Shown here: positions 46,001 through 57,100 of the stretch, piece by piece
How positions within the stretch are numbered: position 1 is the first letter of the stretch
Layout of the letters: every line of letters begins with the position of its first letter
Source: Brienomyrus brachyistius
Taxonomy: Eukaryota > Chordata > Actinopteri > Osteoglossiformes > Mormyridae
DNA: 64,000 nt
Assembly (NCBI RefSeq): GCF_023856365.1
Contig: NC_064551.1
Location: 21,684,682-21,748,681, forward strand
Reading direction: 5' to 3'
Position numbers and translations under genes: made by a program
The notes under the pieces: model-generated
Told to the model about the DNA's origin: nothing
Seen by the model: the letters and a program-made list of their open reading frames with translations, nothing else
Databases searched by the model: none

Positions 46001-48084
46001 TGGGAGGTGGGAAACAAGACGCGGTTCTACGGGAGGGGTCTCTGTCCTGCCGGGGTGAAAATGGGAATAGAGGATAATCTCATCACCTCTCCCCCACCAC
46101 CTGCTTTGTAGTTTACTACATGTTTACTACACAGAATAAATAGTGTATTGCTGTACTTTGTATTCTGCTGCACAATAGACTGATCCTTCCAGTTTAAACA
46201 TCCATTCTTCTAAATATTTTTTCCTGGTGAGGTTTCACGAGGGCCCTGGAGCCCATCTCAGGCACCGGGGGGGGGGGGGGGGGGGGGGGGTGGGCACGGC
46301 TGGGGTACACGCTGGACTGCATGTCAGTCACTAAAATATATAGTGAATCACTGCAAGCAGTAAATATCTGTTTGAAGGGCGTAGTATGCCATGTCGTAAG
46401 CTGTGTGGTCATTTGTTTCCTGAGCCATGCACTCTGCTGTGTGACTTGGTGTGTCCTCAGCTGCGCGAATCGGTGTGTCCTCTGCTGCACGACTCGGTGT
46501 GTCCTCAGCTGCGCGACTCGGTGTGTCCTCAGCTGCGCGACTCCGTGTGTCCCCAGCTGCGCGACTCGGTGTGTCCTCAGCTGCGCGAATCGTTGTGTCC
46601 TCAGCTGCGCGAATCGTTGTGTCCTCAGCTGCGCGAATTGGTGTGTCCTCTGCTGCGCGACTCGGTGTGTCCTCAGCTGCGCGAATCGGTGTGTCCTCTG
46701 CTGCGCGACTCGGTGTGTCCTCAGCTGCGTGACTCGGTGTGTCCTCAGCTGCGCGACTCGGTGTGTCCCCAGCTGCGCGACTCGGTGTGTCCTCTGCTGC
46801 GCGACTCGGTGTGTCCTCAGCTGCGCGACTCGGTGTGTCCTCAGCTGCGCGACTCGGTGTGTCCTCTGCTGACCGCTCGGCTTGACACACTGTTCAGTAC
46901 ATGATTTACTGTGTTGTTTTCGGGGGGGTTGGAGAGAGAAGGATACCTTACAGCCCCCCTGAGGGTCCCTCTGACCCTGACCTGGGGGGGCGATTCTCTC
47001 ACTTAGGAGCAGGGTGCAGCAGGTTGGGGCTGTGTGACCCCGTCACGCAGGGGGGGTTGTCTTGGACGCATGTGGCCTCTGTTTTTGCATATTGCGGGGT
47101 GGGGGGGGGGGGGGCTGTCGCTCTTGACATAGGCCACCACGCGGGGGAGGGAGGCGTCACAGTGCCATGGCAACATGACGAGAGAAGCACCTGCCCCCAT
47201 CCCGGTGTTCTGCTTCCGGGCTAAATACAGCGGGGGGGGGGGGGGGTGCATGTACAAGAGTGAGATGCTGCTAGATGCATCCAGCCCTCTGCCATCCCCC
47301 CCCCCGGTGATGGGACACACAGGTCGGCGTTATAGTCCCAGCTGCTGTGGCCCTGGGTGTGCCCCCCCCGGTCTCTCCATTTCACCTACCCACTGTGACA
47401 GTTGTCAGTGTGTGTGTGTGTGTGTGTGTCTGTTGTCCAGTGGGTACCAAATGTGTGTGTGTGTGTGCACGCATGGTCCAGGTATACATTGCATGGTCTT
47501 CCCCACAATATGATAAAAACCTGTTATGTTGACATCGTAGGGGAAATTTATCAATCCATCCATCCATCCATACATTTTCCAAACCGCTTATCCTACTGGG
47601 TCGCCCGGAGCCTAACCCGGAAGCAATGGGAACGAGGCAGGGAATAACCCAGGATGGGGGGCCAGCCCATCGCAGGGCACACTCACACACCATTCACTCA
47701 CACATGCACACCTACGGGCAATTTAGCGACTCCAATTAGCCTCAGCATGTCTTTGGACTGTGGGGGGAAACCGGAGTACCCGGAGGAAACCCCATGACGA
47801 CATGGGGAGAACATGCAAACTCCACACACATGTAACCCAGGCGGAGACTCGAACCCGGGTCCCAGAGGTGTGAGGCAACAGTGCTAACCACTGCACCACC
47901 ATGCCGCCCCCTGACTGCAATCAAAAAACTAAAAATATTGAATATCTTGTATTGGTTACTTCTGGCTAAGCTTAGGGCTGGGTAGGGGTTAGGGTCGTCA
48001 TTTTGGGATTAGAGTTTTTTCCATAGAAAAGAATGGAGAGTCCCCACAAAGATATGAATACAGGTCTCTGTGTGAGCGTGCATG

Positions 48085-48123
<39 letters not shown>

Positions 48124-51100
48124 TAGATCCAGCATTTGCCCAGGGTGGGGGTGGTCAGGACAGCAATGGGGCAGAGGCTCTTTAAAAGGTGTGTTTTGAT
48201 GACGCTGCACTGAAGCGAATTTAATCTGTAGCTTCAGCTCTGTAGCTATCAGATGACAGGGGCCTGGGTGGGGGGGTGGGGGGAGCACAGCTTTCAGGCT
48301 CTCAGGCTGTTGCCTCGCAGTGTTCAGCCTTTGCTGCGACAGAGTGCACCCCAGTGCCCCCCCCCCCGTCGTGCATGCAGAGTGATGCAGCACTGTGGAG
48401 AGGAAGTGTGGTTGTATTGGGGGGAGGACAGAAGGGCGGATGGTCGCTTTCCTCTCTCTGACTGTCACCTGAAGCACGGCTTCGGCAGGCAAACCGCAGC
48501 TGTCGCCGAGGAGCCTGTGTCCCTGGTTACCATGCCTGCAGTTACGCACATCTGCTTGGCACTGCGGCGTCAGGCCCCCCCTCTGGCCTTGGCCCCCATT
48601 GCAAATGCCCCCACTTCCCCCCCCAGCATCTCCAGCAAAAGCCGCTTAAAAGGACCCCGAGTACCAAAGTCAGTCGTAACTGCTGCAGGTTGTCATGCCC
48701 TCCAGCCTGCAAGCATTTGGGGTGGGGGGGCAGGCGGGGGGGGGGGACAGCAATGACCAGGTTAAGTCTGTCTGAGTTACAATCGCATTAAGAGGGCGTG
48801 AGAAACGGCGCCGCGGTGTCAGAGTGTGCGCTCGCCGCAGTACACCTCCGCTCGCCAGACGCCCCACAGGGGACCAACCTGCTGTGGTCCATCAGGCATC
48901 TGCTACCGCTGCAGTTGGCGGTATGTCCCTGCTGGTGGGTGGGGCTCCCCAGTGTCATGTGCTCCCGATCAGCCAATCAGCTCGCTCCCCCAGCAGGCTG
49001 CCTTTCTCTCCCTCCCAGGCTGGTCCTTTCTCTCTCTCTCTCTCTCTGTCCCCGTCCTGCCCTAGCTCAGCTGACAGGGAGGGGGGGCACCGCTGCAGTT
49101 TGGTCTTATGATGAACTTTGTGACACCCCCGCCCCCTGCTTCCTGTTCCTGAGTTGCTGCACAGTTGCTTCCTCCTCCTAACACCCCTTATGTTTTGCTG
49201 GGGCGGTGGTGGTTGGGTGGGGGTGGGGGGGGGGGGGGGGATGCATATCATGGCTGCAGCAGCTGTTTCCTTGGTAAACCCGCCGGCGACTTCTGCTCAA
49301 GCCAAGAGAGGGACTCCCGCCGAATGGGAGGAAGCACCCGGGGGCTTGGAGAAGGAGAGGAGCTGCCTCAGCAGGAGGAGCTGGCTACCCCCCTACCGGC
49401 AACCCCCCCCACACCCACCATCCCCAGGCACAGAGGCACAGATTAGTCCTCCTCAGAGCCGTAGTTTCCCGCTGTCCTCTAAGGGCAGGGAAATAAACAT
49501 GCCTTACTTAGATGCTTTTCATATTCCGATATTGACTTAAGCTCTTGAAGCGCATCTTACTTAACTTACGATCAGCAACTCAGAACCTGTAGTTGCTGAA
49601 CCGGGCCCAAAAAGACATTGCGGGACGTTATGCTCTGGTCCGGTCACTCCGGGGCCCAGTCGGGAACCGCTTCTGGGCTGCAGCTCGGGACCTGGGGCAG
49701 CTTCAGGGCCCTGTTTGATCTGAGGGTCGAGCGAGCCTGGTCTAGGGACCCACCATCTGCCCCTCCCACTGCTCGCCCGTCTGGCCCCCCCCAACCCCCG
49801 ACCCCTTCCGCCAACAGAACCAACAGCTCCTGGGCCGGCAAGGGTCTTGGCTGTGCGAGCCACCTCCAGGGCCAGGGTGAGGCTGCGGGGGTCGGCAGCC
49901 AAGGGGTGAAGGGGACCCGGGCGGGTCAGGCTGTCCTGATTGCTATGCTTGGCCCGATGGTTCTGGCTGATATATTTCTGTGAAGCTAATGCCTATTTTT
50001 AATCTGTCCACTTCTCTGCTTCATTAGGTCAGTGCCACACCACCTCATTAGCGCAGTGCTCCGCCCCATCCAGAATGTATTAATGTAGGTGATGTCTGTC
50101 AGGCTGATTTCAAAGCACGCATGGAGGACAGCCGAAGCATGCAGTCCCACGCCGCCTCACTTTCACACCTCCTCAGTCTGCCTCCACCCCCACCTGTCTG
50201 ATCCACACTATCCTGCTTCTCTGCTTTCCCGAGGAAGCTGGCAGGAACACCACAGGCCTGGATGGACCTGGCTTTTCCGGCGAGCTGCTGTGTCATCTTC
50301 TCACAGGGGTCTGTGGGTGATGTGGCCTGGAATGTTCTGCTGGTACTGGGACGTGTCTGTCCCTCTCTGACTCCCTTTGTTTTATTTTGCTATATTTCCC
50401 AGTATCGTAGGTTTGCCTTCCTGGGCTGGCATGTGTGGTTCTTTGAGGTTCTTTACTAGGTTCTCGTGAAGGCCGTACATTGGGTTCCTCAGGGTTTCAC
50501 TTCCCTGGGGTTCTGATCTCCCTGGTCATTTTGGTTCTCTGGGAGTTTTGGGTCCCCGGAGGTTTGGATTTCTTTACATTCCATCCATCCATCCATCCAT
50601 CCATCCATCCATCCATCCATCCATCCATCCATCCATCCTTGCATATGTATGGGGCTGTGAGACAGGCCTGGATCTTGTCCCAGACGTCATTGGCTATGTT
50701 ATTTTGACCCTAAATGTGATGTGAGGACCTGCCTTCTCCATTTCGTTCATTCGTCTGCGCTGGCAGATCTCTTTCTCCTCACCACCTTCCATCACCGTTT
50801 TCTCCTTTTCAGACCAGCCATTATGCCCCCCCCACACTTGCCTGTTTCTTCGAGGGAGGTGCCTCACAGGATGGTAAAGGGCCTAGCTAAAATTAGTCCG
50901 CGGCTGGGCGTTATTAATGGTTCCTGCTGCTGCCGGGGAAGGTCTGGCTCCTCTCCATGGGAGCAGAGCTTGGCCAGCCAGTCTGCCAAGAGGGGGAGGG
51001 GCATTTTTTGGGGTACAGCACATCTCCTGCTCCTACCCCGCTGCCTCGCTGAAGCCCCAGTCCACCAGTATCCCTAAAATTCTCTCCCAAAGGACCACGA

Positions 51101-54100
51101 CACCATACCTGAAGTCCAGAGCAAACCAACCCTTGCACTGTCCATGCAGTTATCTTCCGTTATAGACGCAGTTGCTTGGGGTTAGACGTCTCCAAAGTCT
51201 AACCGCCTAACTGTGGCTGATCCTCCAGGGGGCAACTCTGTGCGCAGCTCCGGCCCTCCCCAGACGCAGCGTGTTTCAAGGTGAACCGGTGCGGCAGTTT
51301 AATTGTTTGCACGCATGATAAATCCCAGAATCCCACTGTGAGGGTTATTTACATAGAAAGGATATGAGACAGATTAATCAAAGGCAGCGTAGTGCCAGGC
51401 TGTCAGAATAATCAGTCTGTAAATAGCAATTTCAGCCGATGAAAGTCTGGGGATTGGTGTTGGCCCCAAGGCCTCGCCCACCCCTCGTACCCACATGCGT
51501 TTGCCGGAACCGAGTCCCTCATGTGAACTTGACGCTTCCGTGGTTGGGGGGAGACGTCCGGCGTCCGGCTTCTCATTCTGATTCAGAGTGTTGCCCCCTG
51601 GAGTATTGGAGGTCCCAGCTTTCGGCCACTGCACTTCTGCGGCTCACCCTACGTGAGGCCGATTGTGAGACTCGTTTCCTGTCAAATCCAGTGGTGTGAG
51701 CTCACGGCTGGAGAGGCCGGGCGATTCCAATGATGTGGCGGACGCCAGTGCCGCGGTTTGATACACTGGGACGTTTGCGCCATTTGCCATGTACAGCTTT
51801 GTGTTTTGTAGTCATACCTAAGCTCCTATTGTCATATACATGCCCCCCCCCCCCATCCCAGAAGCATAATAATATGTGACAGAGCAGGATTGACGTCAGC
51901 GTCCGGCGTCAGGTCTGACCTGATCAAAAGGTTCCTCTCGTCATCCTCCTCCTCTGCACCGGTGACCTGCCGGCTGTCGATGTCCACCTGCCACATCTTG
52001 CTGTCGTCACACGGGGGTGGGGCGGGTGGGGGGTAGCCAGAGGAGGCCGTTCGGACTTGGGGGGCCGCCAGACGAGGGACCTGCCCTGTACAGAGCGTAG
52101 CTGAAAGCTCCTTCCCACGCGGCTTATTTTCCCAGGTGGGTTGATTTCGTAGCCCGGCTGCCGGTGGCCCGTCTGACAGTGACGTTGTGACTCATCGCTC
52201 TGGATGGAATGCAGAGGGGACAGTGGCAGAAATGCTCATTTGTTTATCTCAGACCCTGAAACAGCCTTTCTACCTCACTTGGTGAATTTTTTAATTTTAT
52301 CCTGTGATCCCTCGAGGTTCCGGCTCACGAGTAGGAGGCCGGCTCCAGCAATCCTACGTCAGTGTGCTCGTCCAATCAGGGCAGGACACGCCTCGCTTTG
52401 CCCCGTGCCTCTCGGACTGCCTCGTGCTGTCGTTTGCCATCACTTGTACGTCCCATGAGGGGGTTAAAACTCTTGTGTCCCATGAACCACCCAGACGGGT
52501 TTTGAAAGTCTGGCCGCAGTGTTTACGCCACTCTGGCCACAACCCGATAGGCAAACGGTGAACTTCTGCCGTTTGCTAACCGAGCCGCTCGCTAACACAC
52601 CCGGCCGTTTAACAGATTCTGCATCGTGATTCCAGACCTGATAAGTTAGCCTTTTTTTAAACTCATTTCTGGAGAAGTGTTTAGCGACCACCTCGCAGTT
52701 GGTTGTGTAACAGATCATCTTTATTCATTTCCTTCACAGAAGCCCTTTTTTTTTACGTAGCTTGCTTATTTTATTCAAGATATTTGGGGCAAGCTTCTCG
52801 CTCGAGGGAAAAGCAGCAAGGTTTGAACCTTTGCTAGAGGCATGCATGGTTGGATTTCCATAAATAATCATTTTGTTTGTAGTGACGATCCTGAATCCTA
52901 TTAATACCGACAGTGTGGGTGATTTCGTTTCCACCATACTGACAGTAGGTGGCGCTGCTGACTCCTGGCATTTGTCCCCAAGGTGCACCCCAGATCGCCC
53001 AACCCGGAAGGGTCCCGTATAAGCATTTCCAAATATATACAGCAGCCTTGACTCTGTGGCTGGGTGTCTTGCCCCTGAGAGAGACGCGTCGTGTTGCTGA
53101 ACAGCAAAATAGTCAGACATGATGCAAAGTTGGGCCTATGCATAGTGCAAAGGTGTGTGTTTGGTCGTTGCCATTTCAGGGAGATGTGTAAATTGACTTG
53201 CGTAGGGGGAGGGGGGGTGATATCCATTTGCATGAACACAGAGGCTGTGCTGCTGACCGGCTGTAAGCCAGGAGGGGCCCTTCATGGACTCTTTCGTCCT
53301 TATTTTTAGTTTTCACATTTTTTTCTGGAAATGTTCCGCCTCCTTTGGTCACTAGGCAACCCCAGAATGAGTTCTCAGTGACATGACTGGTGGTCACCAT
53401 GGCGTCCTGTTCTTCTGACCGTGTTGGGTCAGTGGGGGGTGGGTCTCGTGGGCTCTGAGAACCCCTTCACTGTAGGGGGGGGAGTGTTACCCACAGCACT
53501 GAGGTCGGGTCAGGTGATTCTGCCATGTTAGGCTGCAAGGTCAGGCATGGTCTCAAGGTGGGAACTCCAGGCTGAGCGTGACTGTCAAAGGTACCATGAT
53601 GATTCTCCTACTGCTCTCCTGGGTGGGCGTGGTGCTGTGAAACCCTCCCCTCATTACACGGTCATAAGGTCTCGTTAAAAAGGTGTTGATGCAGGTGAGC
53701 AAGTGGGTTTATTTTTCAGACCACATTGGAGATCGAGTGGGATTAACCTCTGGGTTAATGCGGGGATGGAGGTTAGATTACCTTCTGGATTACTGCAGTG
53801 ATGGGGGTGGGATTCACCTCTGGAAAACTGTGCGTCTAAAGGTGTCCGTCTCCAGGTCTGGTACTGCAGGTATGGAGGAAAGGCTTTTCCTTCACTCAGA
53901 GAACTCCAGCTTCGGCCGCCCAGGGGTGGAATGTTACTGCCAGCACGACAGTGGGGCGGCCGTCATCCAGCTGCAGTTCCTCATCAATGAGGTAGGTTCC
54001 AGCCAGCCACACCCCAATCTGGCCACCGCACCTATCGCTTTCGTGGCCGTGCCCTCTCATCCTTTTTATAACCTGTCCTCACCATGTGGTGTTGCATGCA

Positions 54101-57100
54101 AGGCTTTTCATCACTGTGGTCTGTTTGATCAGAGAAAAGCTTGGATCCAGGTTTAGAGTGAGTCTTAGATAAGAAGTTGGCAGGGCAAATATCAGTATTA
54201 AACACCTGTGTGGTTTTATTTGTGCATGTGTGTGGGTGCGTGTGTGTGTGTACATGGGTGCGTGTATGCTTCAGTGTGTGTGCTTGTGTGTGTGTAGGCA
54301 TGTATTTGCATGGGTGCATGTGCGTATGAGTGTCTGCGCGCGTGTTTGTGTGTGTGTGAGTGCATGTTTGCATGTATGTGTGACTGCATGTTTGCATGTA
54401 TGTATGTGTGAGTGCGTGTGTGTGTGTGTGTGCGTGCGTGCGCACGTGTTTGTGTGTGTGAGTGTGAGTGACTCAGCCACTGCAGTAGGGCTCCCAGGGT
54501 GAAGCACGGAGCCCCCGCTGTCTGGCTCTTTGCCTCTGTCTCTCAGCCTTGCAGGGGGGGCCGGCCCTCCCCTTGCCTCGGTCCTGCTGCTTCTGGAGAG
54601 CCCCCCCTTGGGCTCTGCTCCACTCCGCTTCCTCCTCCACAGGAAGTGCGGGCCTGTTTCTTCACAGCCACAATACCCGTCTGCTGCAGCAGATCGGCGG
54701 CGGGGGACCATTAAAGCATCCGTGCTGTCCTGTCTAATTTGCTCTGTTTTCCACCCTCTACATGCTCCCCGCCCCTGCACTTCAGATTAATTGTCTTCCC
54801 TTGCTGTCCCTGCAGGGGGCGCTGGTGAGTGCCTTGGCAGATGACAGCATTCACCTCTGGAACCTGAGACAAAAACGACCTGCCATTCTTCACTCTCTGA
54901 AATTCAACAGGGAACGGTAAGGCAGCTTTCCTCGTCTCCTGCCCTCCGTGACCTTTGACCCCTATGCTGTGACCCCACCATTCTGCCAGCCAATGGGAGC
55001 CTTTCTTCTTTATGGCAGCTCTCCATTCCACATGTTTTTCCACACATGTGTGTGCACCCTCTTTTCCACACACACCCAGGTGATCTCTTGAACGCACGCA
55101 CACAGCCCCCAGTACGAGGCCCAGATATTGTCTACAGAGGCAGATACGAGCCCTCACCCTCCCCTGCCCAACCAGACCCCCAGTCCATCACTCTGCCAGG
55201 GGATGCTGGTATCATTCACCAGCATGTTGGAACCCGTCCTGCGTGGCTCTTGGCCTGTGGCAGCTGCTCTTGCTGGAACGGCCGTGAGGAGCTTATCGCA
55301 TTACTGTTATGTAAATAGGTTTCAGGATGGTTAAGGAATCGATGCAGGAGACCAGGTTCCCCTGGCTCTGTGGGGCCATGAGCGCCCATGTTCCACCTTC
55401 TTTGCATAAAAGGGTGATTTATTTAGGTGATGTGTCCTGTTAGAACATCCGGCAGTGGTGTAGTCAGTGACGACATACATCCCTAGAGACTGAACGCTTA
55501 ACGTTTACGACATAAAGATTTCCAGAAGGGGGTTCCAGTATTTACAGAGCCCTCACTGTGGAAAAAAATGACAAAGCACATTGATTTGGGCTACCCTGCA
55601 TTTTTTGGGCGGGTCCAGCCTCAGACTCCGCCCCTTGGCCCTGCCCTCAGTTTGCTCGGACCTCACCTCCACTGAGGAGTGGGAGCCGGCATGCAGATCC
55701 CTGCCACTGCCACCGGACGGTCATTGGAGCTTCTGGCCCATTTTTATTCAACTAAAGGCGTGTGTGTAGCTCTGCCACTTCCTGTGATCTTTCTCACCTC
55801 CGTGCTGTGGTTTCTCTCTAGATATGTCTGGGTGGCTTAACGTTTCGGACGCTTCTCTCACAGGGAGCAGCGTGATGATATAGGAAGCAGGATCTCTGTC
55901 TTAACAGCGTGACTGTTATGAAACTGTTTCAGATATTAATCCTCCTTCTGAGGGGCATCGAGCCCATAGCCCATGCCAGGCAGCGCAAGGCGGTGTAGGG
56001 ACAAAACCCAAGGGTGGAGGGGTTTGCTGTTAGGGGTGGGGGGAGGTATGTGCTTGCGATCTGGGCCCTTCTCCAATTGCTGATTTGTAGTATGTGTTCA
56101 TATTTTGTGTTTTCTTATTTTGTAAGGGGGGGTGGGGGGAGGGGGGGGTGGTTGTGCTCTTGCCAGTTCTTGTCCCTGTTTTTTCATCCGTTTGATGTTC
56201 TGATGTGGGGTGGGGTACCCCAGTCGGAGTTGGGGTACAAGGGACCATGTGATCAGGCTGGATAGCGCAAGTCTTCCTTAAATTAGCAAATGGCAAACGT
56301 TAATCTTTATAGTCTGGAACTTATTTTGTGCCCCCCCCCCAGTGAAATATAGGCCCTTGATCATTCAATTGATTTTTAATTAAAAACGCTTCTTTGAGTT
56401 GTTGATCGTCCACAGACTCCGACTTGGCGAAAACTGGCACGCAACCACCCGCCTCCCATCTCTGGACACGTGGATTTGTCTGTGAGATTGTGATAAATTA
56501 GGCATGATACTCGTTAGAGACTTGTTAGGGTGACAATCCGTGGGGGTGGGCGGCTTTCTGGACTCTGTTTGGCCCTCGGAGCTGGAGATGAGCCACTCAG
56601 ACTCTGATGGAGGGAAAAACTGTCAGTCCTTGGGGGGGGGGGGGGTGTGCTGGGTGGCAGGGGTGGGGGGGAGTTCTAAGTAACATTAAGGTGTAGTAAG
56701 GAGCATTGTTTTTCTCTGTCCCGGTGGGTGGTGGTTAATGTCCTTTAGAAAAAGTCTATATGAATCCCTATTAGTGGCATGTGGCCCCGGGGACCAGGGG
56801 TACAAGGGCTTGCATTCGGACATGCTCTGGTGGAAGCGAGTCCCGAGGGGGCGGAATCCTCTGGTGGACCCTTTCGCCAGTGACAGATGGGGGCGTATGG
56901 CTCAGCAGGTTAGGCTGCTGTGCCTGTAATCAGAAGGTCGCCGGTTCAAATCCCAGAGTCTGGAGAATGATTTCACCAGTGGGCCCCTGAACAAGGTTTG
57001 GGTAAATGTCTGATAAATATAATATACAATTGGGGGGGGGGGTGCACTTTGGATTAATGTCTCCGGTAAGCCACTATATTTGAATATATAGCACCCCCTG

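Larger units (their letters stand above)
40329..46190. other. stxbp5 intron 2, middle part
   Basis: 5.9 kb. Contains a T21 tract (40618-40638), a minus-strand SINE piece (40680-40800), a (TG)n microsatellite (42985-43025) and a SINE fragment (44021-44135). The segments 41600-41900 and 43080-43660 are AT-rich with no visible repeat. Confidence 0.6.

Noticed and set aside
46321..46890. Open frames of 172-183 codons on both strands
   Set aside because: They are the 24-bp minisatellite; periodic octapeptides appear in several frames and on both strands.
53700..53850. Tandem repeat of GGGATTAACCTCTGG-like words
   Set aside because: Only two to three very degenerate occurrences; too weak to call an array.
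54032..54780. His/Thr-rich open frames on the minus strand
   Set aside because: They come from the TG-rich simple-sequence tract at 54217-54470.
56890..56965. tRNA gene
   Set aside because: A- and B-boxes are present but the arms do not pair as a cloverleaf and the sequence continues into a SINE body.
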